A DNA stretch of 64,000 nucleotides from Chryseobacterium sp. 36-9 (GCA_001898785.1 MKVE01000017.1:317491-381490), one strand, 5' to 3'; positions 35,496-44,066 are shown, counted from the stretch's first letter. A program made the numbers and translations. Notes: generated by a model from the letters alone, not told the origin.

Positions 35496-37415
35496 ATGAA
35501 GAATTTGAGATGGCAAGAATTACTTGCGCTTGTTTACAGACTTTTTTTAGTTTTTTTCTTTTACCAGATCGCAAGATTATTGTTCTGGATTTTCAATAAG
35601 GATCTTATAAAGGTTGACGGAATATTAGAGTATTTTAGACTATCCTATTATGGAACTGCTTTTGACACAACTGCCATTTTGTACGTCAATTCGGTCTTCA
35701 TCTTATTAAGTATCATTCCAATAGTTATAAATACAAAAAAGAGTTATCAAAAATTCCTGTTCTACTGGTATTTTATCACAAATGGGCTAACCTATGCATT
35801 CAATTTCGGCGATATTGTTTATTATAGATTTAGTCAGGCAAGATTAACTTCTGCTGCGATTGAAGTTGGAAAAAATGAGGATAATCTTGGAAGAGTTTTC
35901 TGGAACTCGGTATTACAACATCCATTTGTTTTTATTTGGTTTACGGTTATTATAGTGGTTTGGATTTTTCTTTACAGAAAAGTTAAAGTAAGAGAAGAAA
36001 AACCGAACAATTTAATCGCTTATTTTGCTTATTCAATTGTTGTTTTGTGCATCACTGCGACGTTAGTCGTTGGCGGAATCAGAGGTGATTTTAAGCATTC
36101 CACGAGACCGATTAACTTGGTTGATGCCAATAAGCATGTCAATAATCCGTTGCAGGCAAACCTGGTTCTCAATAGTGTTTTTTCATTTTTCAGGACCTTT
36201 AATACCAACAATTTTCAATTGGTTCATTTTGTTGATGAGAAATTTATTGAGCAAGAAATCAAGCCATATAAATTGTATGAGCGGGAAATTGAACCAAAAC
36301 CGAATATTGTCATTTTCATTGTAGAAAGTTTTGCGAAGGAATATTCCGGAGCTTTCAACAGGAATACTACTATCAAAAATTTTGTTTCCTACACGCCATT
36401 TTTGGATAGTTTAGCTAATGAAAGCCTGATTTTTACTAATGCTTTTGCGAATGGAAGACAATCAATTCATGGAATGAGTTCGGTTCTGGCTGGGATTCCA
36501 AGCTTGACTGATGCGTTTACAAGTTCTCCATATTCTAACCAAAAAATTCAGTCAATCGTTTCTGTATGCAATGATATGGGCTATGATACGAGTTTTTATC
36601 ACGGTGCTCCAAATGGATCTATGGGCTTCCAGGGATTTGGAAATATTTTGGGATTCAAGCATTATTTTGGAAAAAACGAATATAACAATGATCAGGATTT
36701 TGATGGAATTTGGGCCATTTGGGATGAGCCGTTTTTTCAGTATTTCGCAAAGAGTATAGGTAAAAAACAGCCTTTTATGTCAACATTGTTTTCTGCTTCT
36801 TCTCATGATCCGTTTAAAGTTCCGGAAAAGTATCAGAACACATTCAAACCGGGTCCGTTACAGATTCACATTCCGATCCAGTATACAGATTATTCTCTGA
36901 AAAAATTCTTTGAAACAGCAAGTAAACAACCTTGGTATCAAAACACGATTTTTGTCATAACAGCAGATCATACCAATCAAATTTATTACCCGGAATATCA
37001 AAAAGCAATGAATCGATTTGCAATTCCACTGTTGTTTTTCTCTCCCAATCCCAAATATAATCTGAAAGGTGTTGATAATAGATTTGCACAACAGATTGAT
37101 ATATATCCAACTTTAGCAGACTTGACAGGTTACAACAAAAAAATCAGAAGTTGGGGAAGAAGTTTGGTTTCGGATAAGAATGAGGATTATATGATTGTCA
37201 ATTCGGATGCTATCAATGAACAGATGATTATCGGTAATTATATTTATATCTTTAATGGTAAAGAAGTAACGGGTATTTATGACAAATCAGATCTGGCGTT
37301 GTCAAAAAATATTTTATCAAAGAACCTAAATTCTGAGCAAAAATCAGGTGTTGAAAAAGTCAAAGCGTGGTATCAGGACTATATGGATCGTGTGATCAAT
37401 AGAAAACTAAGATAA
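35496..37415 (+). CDS. LTA synthase-like sulfatase family protein
   Basis: 639 residues: five N-terminal helices (to about 200), then an alkaline-phosphatase-superfamily domain: PNIVIFIVESFAKEY with the metal-binding Glu, GRQSIHGMSSVLAGIPS with a Ser/Thr nucleophile region, SHDPF, FVITADHTN near 488. In Gram-positives these make lipoteichoic acid; in Bacteroidota, which lack it, members add phosphoethanolamine or phosphoglycerol to envelope glycans or lipids. The acceptor here is unknown. Confidence 0.87.
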   Translation: MKNLRWQELLALVYRLFLVFFFYQIARLLFWIFNKDLIKVDGILEYFRLSYYGTAFDTTAILYVNSVFILLSIIPIVINTKKSYQKFLFYWYFITNGLTYAFNFGDIVYYRFSQARLTSAAIEVGKNEDNLGRVFWNSVLQHPFVFIWFTVIIVVWIFLYRKVKVREEKPNNLIAYFAYSIVVLCITATLVVGGIRGDFKHSTRPINLVDANKHVNNPLQANLVLNSVFSFFRTFNTNNFQLVHFVDEKFIEQEIKPYKLYEREIEPKPNIVIFIVESFAKEYSGAFNRNTTIKNFVSYTPFLDSLANESLIFTNAFANGRQSIHGMSSVLAGIPSLTDAFTSSPYSNQKIQSIVSVCNDMGYDTSFYHGAPNGSMGFQGFGNILGFKHYFGKNEYNNDQDFDGIWAIWDEPFFQYFAKSIGKKQPFMSTLFSASSHDPFKVPEKYQNTFKPGPLQIHIPIQYTDYSLKKFFETASKQPWYQNTIFVITADHTNQIYYPEYQKAMNRFAIPLLFFSPNPKYNLKGVDNRFAQQIDIYPTLADLTGYNKKIRSWGRSLVSDKNEDYMIVNSDAINEQMIIGNYIYIFNGKEVTGIYDKSDLALSKNILSKNLNSEQKSGVEKVKAWYQDYMDRVINRKLR

Positions 37416-37579
37416 AATAATGTGTTTAATATAAGAAAAACACGGTATAACCTGTTATTTATGCTTTGGATAGTAAAAAGTATTGTTTGTTTAAAAAAAA
37501 ATGATATTTTTAACAATGTTAATTTAACGTTAACGGAAAAAGCCTATCCAAACAAAACAACTTAAAAAAATAGAAGACA

Positions 37580-37996
37580 ATGAACAAATTAATTTTAGCA
37601 TTTGCCTTATTCATCAGTGTTTTATCATTTGCTCAAATCGAAGGAAAATGGAAAACGATTGACGACGAAACCGGAAAAGCGAAATCTATCGTTGAGATCT
37701 TTAAAAAATCTGATGGTAAATATTATGGAAAGATATCTCAGTTATTGATAAAACCCGAACATGCTAACTGCGTAGCTTGTAAGGACGACCGTAAAAACAA
37801 GCCGCTTTTGGGAATGGAAATTATCCGTGACCTTAAAAAAGATGGTAACGAGTTTACAGGAGGTACAATTACAGATCCCAAAAATGGAAAATCTTATAAA
37901 TGTACAATCACAAAAGATGGTGATAAACTGAATGTGAGAGGCTATATGGGGATTTCTTTAATCGGAAGAACCCAAACCTGGCTCAAGGCTGACTAG
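37580..37996 (+). CDS. DUF2147 secreted protein
   Basis: 138 residues: signal peptide MNKLILAFALFISVLSFAQ, then IEGKWKTIDDETGKAKSIVEIFK, a lipocalin-like DUF2147 fold, with CVACKDDRKNKPLLGMEII in the middle and GISLIGRTQTWLKA at the end. Two cysteines (CVAC) may form a disulfide or bind metal. Function of the family is not established. Confidence 0.88.
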   Translation: MNKLILAFALFISVLSFAQIEGKWKTIDDETGKAKSIVEIFKKSDGKYYGKISQLLIKPEHANCVACKDDRKNKPLLGMEIIRDLKKDGNEFTGGTITDPKNGKSYKCTITKDGDKLNVRGYMGISLIGRTQTWLKAD

Positions 37997-38018
37997 ATGA
38001 ATTTATGATAAATCACAG

Positions 38019-38041
38019 GCTCCCGTTTGGGAGCTTTTTTT
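38019..38041 (+). terminator. Terminator of the DUF2147 gene
   Basis: GCTCCC/GGGAGC stem with GTTT loop followed by T7. Confidence 0.88.
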
Positions 38042-38074
38042 GTTATGCTGATAATAAAAAAATTAATACTTTTG
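38040..38074 (+). promoter_or_regulatory. Promoter of pdhB
   Basis: TTG at 38040-38042 and TACTTTTG at 38067-38074; the 24-base spacer is at the long end. The leader would be about 88 bases. Confidence 0.45.
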
Positions 38075-38168
38075 TATTTCGAAATTTTAAATAATACATT
38101 TTCAAAATCAATTATCAGATGAAACATCCGATGTTCCACTTGGTAATTAAATTAGTAAACATTATCAA

Positions 38169-39152
38169 ATGAAAGAATATACATTTCGTGAAGTAATTGC
38201 TCAGGCCATGAGCGAAGAAATGCGTAAAGACGAATCCATATTTCTTGTAGGAGAAGAAGTTGCAGAATATAACGGAGCTTACAAAGCTTCAAAAGGAATG
38301 CTGGATGAATTTGGTGCAAAAAGAATCATTGATGCGCCAATTGCCGAACTTGGATTTACAGGTATCGCTGTAGGAGCTGCAATGAATGGGAATCGTCCGA
38401 TTGTAGAATTCATGACTTTCAACTTCTCAATGGTTGCTATCGATCAGATCATCAATAACGCTGCAAAAATTTATCAGATGAGTGGCGGACAATGGAACTG
38501 CCCAATCGTATTCCGTGGACCGACAGCTTCTGCGGGTCAGTTGGGAGCAACACACTCTCAGGCTTTCGAAAGCTGGTATGCCAATTGTCCGGGACTTAAG
38601 GTTGTTGTGCCTTCAAATCCTTACGATGCGAAAGGATTGTTGAAGACAGCAATCCAGGACAACGATCCGGTAATTTTTATGGAGTCTGAGCAGATGTATG
38701 GTGACAAAATGGAAATTCCTGAAGAAGAATATTATATCCCAATCGGAAAAGCAGATATCAAGAAAGAAGGTAAAGATGTAACTCTGGTTTCTTTCGGTAA
38801 GATTATGAAGCTGGCTCTGCAAGCTGCCGCTGATCTGGAAAAAGAAGGGATTTCTGTTGAGGTGATCGACCTTAGAACCGTTCGTCCTTTGGATTACGAC
38901 ACAGTATTGGAGTCAGTAAAGAAAACCAACAGGCTGGTAATTTTGGAAGAAGCTTGGCCGTTCGCTTCAGTCGCTTCGGAGATTACTTATATGGTTCAGC
39001 AAAAAGCATTCGATTATTTGGATGCACCAATCAAGAGAATCACAACGCCGGATGCATCGGCACCTTATTCTGCAGCATTGTTCGCAGAATGGTTCCCGAA
39101 GCTGGAAAAAGTGAAAGAAGAGATCAAAAAGGCAATGTACGTCAAAGCATAA
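38169..39152 (+). CDS. pdhB: Pyruvate dehydrogenase E1 beta subunit
   Basis: 327 residues, complete. Thiamine-diphosphate-dependent E1 beta chain: MKEYTFREVIAQAMSEEM at the start, FMTFNFSMVAIDQI, PTASAGQLGATHSQ near 119-132 and EVIDLRTVRPLDYDT near 234-248. It oxidatively decarboxylates pyruvate together with E1 alpha. No E1 alpha or E2 gene is adjacent; a branched-chain 2-oxoacid E1 cannot be fully excluded. Confidence 0.88.
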   Translation: MKEYTFREVIAQAMSEEMRKDESIFLVGEEVAEYNGAYKASKGMLDEFGAKRIIDAPIAELGFTGIAVGAAMNGNRPIVEFMTFNFSMVAIDQIINNAAKIYQMSGGQWNCPIVFRGPTASAGQLGATHSQAFESWYANCPGLKVVVPSNPYDAKGLLKTAIQDNDPVIFMESEQMYGDKMEIPEEEYYIPIGKADIKKEGKDVTLVSFGKIMKLALQAAADLEKEGISVEVIDLRTVRPLDYDTVLESVKKTNRLVILEEAWPFASVASEITYMVQQKAFDYLDAPIKRITTPDASAPYSAALFAEWFPKLEKVKEEIKKAMYVKA

Positions 39153-39159
39153 TAACTAA

Positions 39160-39186
39160 GCTTCCGAATTGTTCGGGAGTTTTTTT
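39160..39186 (+). terminator. Terminator of pdhB
   Basis: TCCGAA/TTCGGGA stem with a short TTG loop followed by T7. Confidence 0.75.
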
Positions 39187-39190
39187 ATTT

Positions 39191-39276
39191 GGAGCAATTC
39201 CCGCTATCCACTATATCTTTTTCTTTTTTTGCAAAAAAAGAAAAAGGATGCCGTTCCTATCGGGGCTAGGGATTTT
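39191..39276. repeat. Intergenic palindromic element
   Basis: An 86-base block starting AATTCCCGCTATCC and ending CGGGGCTAGGGATTTT, so its ends are partly complementary. In its centre is a perfect 30-base palindrome (39217-39246) with 15-base arms CTTTTTCTTTTTTTG and no loop. It reads like a known type of flavobacterial intergenic repeat (CCCGCTATCC ... GGATGCCGT ... CGGGGCTAGGG). The 381-base gap between pdhB and rpsU also holds the repeat at 39377 and the rpsU promoter; no gene is seen. Confidence 0.65.
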
Positions 39277-39376
39277 GTCATCCAAACAAAATTCTATATA
39301 AAAATAGAATCTTGTTATTCTTTAGAAATTTCGATAGGGATACAAACTTACTTTAATTATGTCTTTGCTGAACGTA

Positions 39377-39396
39377 AGCACCTTTGCGAACCTTAA
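39377..39396 (+). repeat. Dispersed intergenic repeat, copy B
   Basis: AGCACCTTTGCGAACCTTAA, 17 of 20 bases equal to 15973-15992. Confidence 0.55.
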
Positions 39397-39480
39397 AACA
39401 TTTTTAATAATGTCAAAATCTAGTAAGCTTTGTGTTCAAATTATATCCAAGATAAATTTTCAAAATAAAGCCATAAAAAT

Positions 39481-39510
39481 TTGTAGGTTAATAAATTATT
39501 CCTATTTTTG
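39481..39510 (+). promoter_or_regulatory. Promoter of rpsU
   Basis: TTG at 39481-39483, 19-base spacer, TATTTTTG at 39503-39510, then a leader of about 17 bases. Confidence 0.72.
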
Positions 39511-39533
39511 CACCTCAAAATGAGATGTAAAAT

Positions 39534-39731
39534 ATGTTAATAATTCCAGTAAAAGACGGAGAGTCTATCGACAGAGCTTTAAAAAAGTACAAAAGAAAAT
39601 TTGATAAAACTAGAGTTGTAAAAGAACTTAGATCTAGACAACAATTTATCAAGCCTTCAGTAACTTTGAGACAAGCTAAACTTAAAGCAGCTCACAAACA
39701 AAGAAACCTGAGCAAAGAAGAACAAGCTTAA
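39534..39731 (+). CDS. rpsU: 30S ribosomal protein S21
   Basis: 65 residues, very basic. MLIIPVKDGESIDRALKKYKRKF is a typical S21 start. S21 sits near the anti-Shine-Dalgarno end of 16S rRNA; in Bacteroidota this region is arranged so that Shine-Dalgarno pairing is blocked, which fits the lack of clear SD sites in this window. Terminator directly follows. Confidence 0.95.
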   Translation: MLIIPVKDGESIDRALKKYKRKFDKTRVVKELRSRQQFIKPSVTLRQAKLKAAHKQRNLSKEEQA

Positions 39732-39755
39732 GGTTCTTTTTAGCAAAACATAATA

Positions 39756-39793
39756 AAAATCACTTCCGAATTTCTATATTTGGAAGTGATTTT
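39756..39793 (+). terminator. Terminator of rpsU
   Basis: AAAATCACTTCC/GGAAGTGATTTT with a 14-base loop that can itself pair (CCGAAT/ATTTGG). The T tail is short. The xerC ATG follows 14 bases later. Confidence 0.75.
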
Positions 39794-39807
39794 GCATTTA
39801 TATATCT

Positions 39808-40689
39808 ATGGTAGAAAGATTCTTGGAGTATATCGAAGTGGAGAAAAGATATTCACCACACACATTGACCAACTACAAAAAAGATTTGTCAGATTTTTCG
39901 GCCTTTGTTCTAAGGACGGAAGCTTTGGAGGATATTGTTCATGTTCATAAAAAAGTGATCAAAAACTTTATAGTGGAATTGAGTAGTTCCGGCTTGAGTA
40001 AAAGAAGCATTAACAGGAAGTTGTCATCACTTCGTAGTTTCTATGCTTTTATGCTTCGGCTGGAAGAGATTAAGGTTTCTCCTATGGAAACCATCGATTC
40101 TTTAAAATTCTATGCTGAAAAACGAATCCCTTTTTCAAAGGAGGAGATGGAGCTGATGAAAACAGAAGTGGAGGAGAAAGGTAAAATGACGCTTCTTGAT
40201 AAATTAATCATCGAGACGTTATATCAAACCGGAATCAGAAAATCTGAGTTATGTAACCTTTTATTGAATCATGTGGACTTCTCCAAGAAAGAAATTTTAG
40301 TTATAGGTAAGGGGAACAAAGCCAGAGTAATTCCAATTTCGGATGAATTGGTTTCAGATTTTCAAACATATCTTAATATAAGAGCGGCTAATACCGAAAA
40401 CGAGCATTATTTTTTCGTTAATAAGAATGGAAAAAAACTCGGTGAAAAGTTTGTTTATCTGGTCGTTAATAAGTACTTTAGTGTAGTGACTTCGAAGCAA
40501 AAAAGAAGTCCTCATATTTTAAGACATACTTTTGCAACCCACGTTCTGAACGAGGGTGCAGAGATATCTAAAGTTCAGAAAATAATGGGGCATTCCAGCT
40601 TGGCAAGTACACAGGTCTATACGAGCGCAAATATAGAGAAGTTGAAAGAAGCTTATAGAAATGCACATCCAAGAGAAAAAGAAAACTGA
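39808..40689 (+). CDS. xerC: Tyrosine recombinase XerC/XerD family
   Basis: 293 residues. N-terminal SAM-like core-binding domain (about 1-90) and C-terminal catalytic domain. Catalytic set: R144 (TGIRKSE), K168 (GKGNK), H236 and R239 (PHILRH), H262 (GHSS), nucleophile Y271 (VYTSAN). Length and rpsU-xer-hpf order suggest the housekeeping chromosome-dimer recombinase, not a mobile-element integrase. Confidence 0.88.
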   Translation: MVERFLEYIEVEKRYSPHTLTNYKKDLSDFSAFVLRTEALEDIVHVHKKVIKNFIVELSSSGLSKRSINRKLSSLRSFYAFMLRLEEIKVSPMETIDSLKFYAEKRIPFSKEEMELMKTEVEEKGKMTLLDKLIIETLYQTGIRKSELCNLLLNHVDFSKKEILVIGKGNKARVIPISDELVSDFQTYLNIRAANTENEHYFFVNKNGKKLGEKFVYLVVNKYFSVVTSKQKRSPHILRHTFATHVLNEGAEISKVQKIMGHSSLASTQVYTSANIEKLKEAYRNAHPREKEN

Positions 40690-40754
40690 TAAAACAAATT
40701 ATATGAAATGATTTTTACATTTTTTTCATTGTTTAACCATTAAAATCAGACATT

Positions 40755-41045
40755 ATGAAGATTACAATTCAGACTGCAGGTGTTACGCCGCACGAACCAT
40801 TGAAAGAGAGAATTGAAAAAAAATTAAGTAAACTAGAGACGTTTTATGACAAAATTGTTGAGTCTGCGGTATATCTGAAAGTTGAAAACACATCAGAGAA
40901 ACAAAATAAAACAATAGAGCTGGTTGTGAAGATTCCCGGTAATGATATCGTAGTGAAGAAGACTTGCGCCAGTTTTGAAGAAAGTTTAGACGAATGTGTT
41001 GAAACGGCTAAGAAACTGTTAATCAAGAAAAAAGAATTAGCTTAA
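40755..41045 (+). CDS. hpf: Ribosome hibernation promoting factor
   Basis: 96 residues, short HPF/YfiA type: MKITIQTAGVTPHEPLKERIEKKLSKLETFYDKIV, then VELVVKIPG-like strands and the final ESLDECVETAKKLLIKKK helix. Binds the 30S decoding site in stationary phase. It lacks the C-terminal dimerisation domain of long HPF. Confidence 0.92.
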   Translation: MKITIQTAGVTPHEPLKERIEKKLSKLETFYDKIVESAVYLKVENTSEKQNKTIELVVKIPGNDIVVKKTCASFEESLDECVETAKKLLIKKKELA

Positions 41046-41075
41046 AAAAATAATTAAATTTTTTTCTAAAAATAT

Positions 41076-41106
41076 TTGTAGATTTCAAAAAAGTGTCTCA
41101 TATTTG
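41076..41106 (+). promoter_or_regulatory. Promoter of the Thr-Tyr-Gly-Thr tRNA cluster
   Basis: TTG at 41076-41078, 20-base spacer and CATATTTG at 41099-41106 (one mismatch to TAnnTTTG). Confidence 0.6.
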
Positions 41107-41163
41107 CACTCGCAAAACGGAAGTAACCGCAGCGCAGAAAGACAGTTCTTTTGAAATCTATTT

Positions 41164-41237
41164 GCCTCCATAGCTCAGTTGGCCAGAGCACGTGATTTGT
41201 AATCTCGGGGTCGTGGGTTCGAATCCCTCTGGAGGCT
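41164..41237 (+). tRNA. tRNA-Thr (anticodon TGT)
   Basis: 74 bases. Acceptor GCCTCCA/TGGAGGC, discriminator T. Anticodon stem CGTGA/TCTCG encloses TTTGTAA; the central pair is a T-T mismatch, otherwise normal. CCA not encoded. Confidence 0.93.
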
Positions 41238-41253
41238 CTAATATAAAAGTATC

Positions 41254-41334
41254 GGGGAGATACCAGAGCGGTCAAATGGGGCTGACTGTAACTCAGCTGC
41301 TTCGGCTACGTAGGTTCGAATCCTGCTCTCCCCA
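41254..41334 (+). tRNA. tRNA-Tyr (anticodon GTA)
   Basis: 81 bases with long variable arm. Acceptor GGGGAGA/TCTCCCC, discriminator A; anticodon loop CTGTAAC. Confidence 0.95.
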
Positions 41335-41418
41335 CTTTTTATATTTAAAATTTGCAAGTTCAAAAATTTATTTTAAATTTGCATCCACGTTTACCAACAT
41401 TTTTTGGAAACAAAAATT

Positions 41419-41491
41419 GCGGAAGTAGCTCAGTTGGTAGAGCGTCAGCCTTCCAAGCTGAATGTCGCGGGTTCGACCCCCGTCTTCCGCT
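41419..41491 (+). tRNA. tRNA-Gly (anticodon TCC)
   Basis: 73 bases. Acceptor GCGGAAG/CTTCCGC, discriminator T; anticodon stem TCAGC/GCTGA encloses CTTCCAA. Confidence 0.95.
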
Positions 41492-41530
41492 CAAGAATCA
41501 CAAACCTTACGGAATGTGATTTTTTTTTAG

Positions 41531-41602
41531 GCCGACTTAGCTCAGGGGTAGAGTGCTTCCTTGGTAAGGAAGAGGTCACGGGTTCAAATCCCGTAGTTGG
41601 CT
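41531..41602 (+). tRNA. tRNA-Thr (anticodon GGT)
   Basis: 72 bases. Acceptor GCCGACT pairs with AGTTGGC (one G-T pair), discriminator T; anticodon stem CTTCC/GGAAG encloses TTGGTAA. Confidence 0.95.
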
Positions 41603-41610
41603 CATATAAG

Positions 41611-41639
41611 ATCCTGAAAGAATATTCAGGATTTTTTTT
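41611..41639 (+). terminator. Terminator of the tRNA cluster
   Basis: ATCCTGAA/TTCAGGAT hairpin followed by T7. Confidence 0.88.
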
Positions 41640-41767
41640 GGAATCATTTTTATGTTGGGTTAATGTAAATTTGCTTCCGGTTTTGCAAAAATAATGAGCA
41701 GATATTTTTATTGAATATCATATCGTTAAATTTTATAGAAAATAATTTTTAATATTTAAAAATTCAT

Positions 41768-41775
41768 TATATTTG
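41768..41775 (+). promoter_or_regulatory. -7 element of tuf
   Basis: TATATTTG, 45 bases before the tuf ATG. The upstream region is almost pure A/T with no TTG at standard spacing. Confidence 0.5.
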
Positions 41776-41819
41776 CAGACCGAAAAAAACAATAGTTAAA
41801 TAAATTAAATATTAAAATC

Positions 41820-43007
41820 ATGGCAAAGGAAACGTTTAATCGTAACAAACCGCACTTGAACATTGGTACTATTGGTCACGTTGACCATGGTAAAACTACC
41901 TTGACTGCTGCTATTACAAAAGTATTATCAGATAAAGGTTTAGCTGAAAAGAAAGACTTCTCTTCTATTGACTCTGCTCCAGAAGAAAAAGAAAGAGGTA
42001 TTACAATTAATACAGCTCACGTAGAATACGAAACTGAAAACAGACATTACGCTCACGTTGACTGTCCAGGTCACGCGGATTATGTAAAGAACATGGTAAC
42101 TGGTGCTGCTCAAATGGACGGAGCTATCCTTGTAGTTGCTGCAACAGATGGTCCAATGCCTCAAACTAGAGAGCACATCCTACTTTGCCGTCAGGTAAAC
42201 GTACCAAGAATCGTTGTTTTCATGAACAAAGTTGACATGGTTGACGATGCTGAGTTATTAGAATTAGTAGAATTGGAAGTTAGAGATCTTCTTTCTTCTT
42301 ACGAATATGACGGAGATAACTCTCCAGTGATCCAAGGGTCTGCTTTAGGTGGTCTTAACGGTGATGCTAAATGGGTTGAGAAAATCGACGAACTTATGGC
42401 GGCTGTTGATAACTGGATCGAATTGCCAGTTAGAGATCAGGATAAGCCATTCTTGATGCCAATCGAAGACGTATTCTCTATTACTGGTAGAGGTACTGTA
42501 GCAACTGGTAGAATCGAGGCTGGTGTTATCAACACAGGTGATCCTGTTGATATCGTTGGTATGGGTGATGAAAAATTAACTTCTACAATTACAGGGGTTG
42601 AGATGTTCAGAAAGATCCTAGACAGAGGTGAAGCTGGTGATAACGTAGGTCTATTGTTGAGAGGTATTGAAAAGACTGACATCAAGAGAGGTATGGTTAT
42701 CGCTAAGAAAGATTCTGTGAAGCCACACAAAAAATTCAAAGCTGAGGTTTATATCCTTTCTAAAGAAGAAGGTGGACGTCACACTCCATTCCACAACAAA
42801 TACCGTCCTCAGTTCTACGTAAGAACTACTGACGTTACAGGTGAGATCTTCTTACCAGAAGGTGTAGAAATGGTAATGCCTGGTGATAACTTGACAATCA
42901 CTGTAGAATTGTTACAACCAATCGCTCTTAACGTAGGTCTTAGATTTGCGATCAGAGAAGGAGGTAGAACAGTAGGTGCTGGTCAGGTAACTGAAATTCT
43001 AGATTAA
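41820..43007 (+). CDS. tuf: Elongation factor Tu
   Basis: 395 residues. GTPase that delivers aminoacyl-tRNA to the ribosome. G1 GHVDHGKT at 19-26, DCPGH and NKVD follow, C-terminal [15 protein letters not shown]. The order tRNAs-tuf-tRNA-Trp-secE-nusG-rplKAJL is conserved among bacteria. Confidence 0.98.
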   Translation: MAKETFNRNKPHLNIGTIGHVDHGKTTLTAAITKVLSDKGLAEKKDFSSIDSAPEEKERGITINTAHVEYETENRHYAHVDCPGHADYVKNMVTGAAQMDGAILVVAATDGPMPQTREHILLCRQVNVPRIVVFMNKVDMVDDAELLELVELEVRDLLSSYEYDGDNSPVIQGSALGGLNGDAKWVEKIDELMAAVDNWIELPVRDQDKPFLMPIEDVFSITGRGTVATGRIEAGVINTGDPVDIVGMGDEKLTSTITGVEMFRKILDRGEAGDNVGLLLRGIEKTDIKRGMVIAKKDSVKPHKKFKAEVYILSKEEGGRHTPFHNKYRPQFYVRTTDVTGEIFLPEGVEMVMPGDNLTITVELLQPIALNVGLRFAIREGGRTVGAGQVTEILD

Positions 43008-43023
43008 TTCTTAATCAAAATAT

Positions 43024-43055
43024 AAAAGTTCCGTAAGGAAGCTTACGGAACTTTT
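43024..43055 (+). terminator. Terminator or attenuator after tuf
   Basis: 14-base perfect stem AAAAGTTCCGTAAG/CTTACGGAACTTTT with a GAAG loop. The T run is only four, and tRNA-Trp begins 7 bases later, so partial read-through to tRNA-Trp-secE-nusG is likely. Confidence 0.75.
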
Positions 43056-43061
43056 AAATCT

Positions 43062-43132
43062 ACGGGCATCGTCCAATGGTAGGATACCGGTCTCCAAAAC
43101 CGTTGATCAGGGTTCGAATCCTTGTGCCCGTG
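43062..43132 (+). tRNA. tRNA-Trp (anticodon CCA)
   Basis: 71 bases. Acceptor ACGGGCA/TGCCCGT, discriminator G; anticodon loop CTCCAAA in stem CGGT/ACCG. Confidence 0.96.
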
Positions 43133-43144
43133 CAAATATAAAAT

Positions 43145-43351
43145 ATGAGCTCATTAATTAATTTTTTAAAAGGTTCTTATACAGAATTCAAAGATAAGGT
43201 GGAGTGGCCAAAATGGCCGGACTTACAGTCTTCTACTATAGTCGTAGCTGTTACAACTATAATACTTGCTTTATTTACATTTGGAGTAGATTCTTTATTC
43301 AGTGTTACTATAAAGAATTTTATTGCGACTTTTATTAATCTATTTAATTAA
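43145..43351 (+). CDS. secE: Preprotein translocase subunit SecE
   Basis: 68 residues with one C-terminal helix and the conserved EFKDKVEWPKWPDLQSSTIVVAV block preceding it. Part of the SecYEG channel. 12 bases after tRNA-Trp and 18 before nusG, the usual arrangement. Confidence 0.95.
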   Translation: MSSLINFLKGSYTEFKDKVEWPKWPDLQSSTIVVAVTTIILALFTFGVDSLFSVTIKNFIATFINLFN

Positions 43352-43369
43352 TCCAAAATTACTTTCCTC

Positions 43370-43912
43370 ATGAGCGAATTGAAATGGTATGTGCTGAAAG
43401 CTATTAGCGGCCAGGAAAATAAAGTTAAAAACTACATTGAGAACGAAATGAAACGTTTAGGTTTCGAACAATATGTGACTCAGGTGGTGATTCCTATGGA
43501 GAAAGTAATACAAATCAGAAATGGTAAGAAAGTTCCAAAAGAGAAGCCTTACTATCCTGGTTATCTTATGGTGGAAGCTAATCTGGTAGGTGAAGTTCCT
43601 CACACAATCAAGAATATTCCTGGGGTAATTTCTTTCTTGAGTCTGACAAAAGGAGGAGATCCGGTTCCAATGAGAAAATCTGAAGTCAACAGAATGCTTG
43701 GAAGAATGGATGAACTTTCGGAATTTGCTACTGATGTTGAGATCCCATTCATTGTAGGAGAAAATGTTAAAGTTATAGATGGACCTTTCAACGGATTCAA
43801 CGGGACAGTTGAAAAAATCCTTGAAGATAAGAAGAAAATTGAAGTTTCCGTTCTTATTTTCGGAAGAAAAACGCCAATGGAGTTGAGTTATATGCAGGTA
43901 GAAAAAATATAA
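43370..43912 (+). CDS. nusG: Transcription termination/antitermination protein NusG
   Basis: 180 residues: NGN domain (KWYVLKAISGQENKVKNYIE start, YPGYLMVEANL) and C-terminal KOW domain (GENVKVIDGPFNGFNGTVEKI). Binds RNA polymerase and couples it to the ribosome or Rho. Confidence 0.97.
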   Translation: MSELKWYVLKAISGQENKVKNYIENEMKRLGFEQYVTQVVIPMEKVIQIRNGKKVPKEKPYYPGYLMVEANLVGEVPHTIKNIPGVISFLSLTKGGDPVPMRKSEVNRMLGRMDELSEFATDVEIPFIVGENVKVIDGPFNGFNGTVEKILEDKKKIEVSVLIFGRKTPMELSYMQVEKI

Positions 43913-43930
43913 TTACTTACTAAAAATATT

Positions 43931-43962
43931 AAAAAGCCTTTCAATTTGTTGAAGGGCTTTTC
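43931..43962 (+). terminator. Terminator after nusG
   Basis: AAAAAGCCTTTCAA/TTGAAGGGCTTTT hairpin with TTTG loop and a T-rich tail. It separates secE-nusG from rplK, which has its own promoter. Confidence 0.82.
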
Positions 43963-43990
43963 TATTTTAATAAAATAATCGCTTAAGTTA

Positions 43991-44020
43991 TTGCAGGTTA
44001 GAAAATTATTCTTATTTTTG
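43991..44020 (+). promoter_or_regulatory. Promoter of rplKAJL
   Basis: TTG at 43991-43993, 19-base spacer and TATTTTTG at 44013-44020. Predicted leader of about 90 bases. Confidence 0.75.
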
Positions 44021-44030
44021 CAACCTGAAA

Positions 44031-44066
44031 AGTGGGACTGTCCAATGTGAGAATGGATAACCCGCT
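44031..44066 (+). ncRNA. Candidate L1-binding hairpin in the rplK leader
   Basis: Outer stem AGTGGG (44031-44036) with CCCGCT (44061-44066), asymmetric internal loop ACT/AA, inner stem GTCCA/TGGAT. In many bacteria L1 represses the L11-L1 operon by binding a short bulged hairpin in its leader; location and shape agree. Function inferred. Confidence 0.5.

Noticed and set aside
39169-39396. Short frames after pdhB
   Set aside because: They read through a terminator, a palindrome and repeat DNA; no family resemblance.
39808-40689. Xer recombinase as evidence of an integrated element
   Set aside because: Housekeeping length and rpsU-xer-hpf context; no att repeats, no mobile genes nearby.
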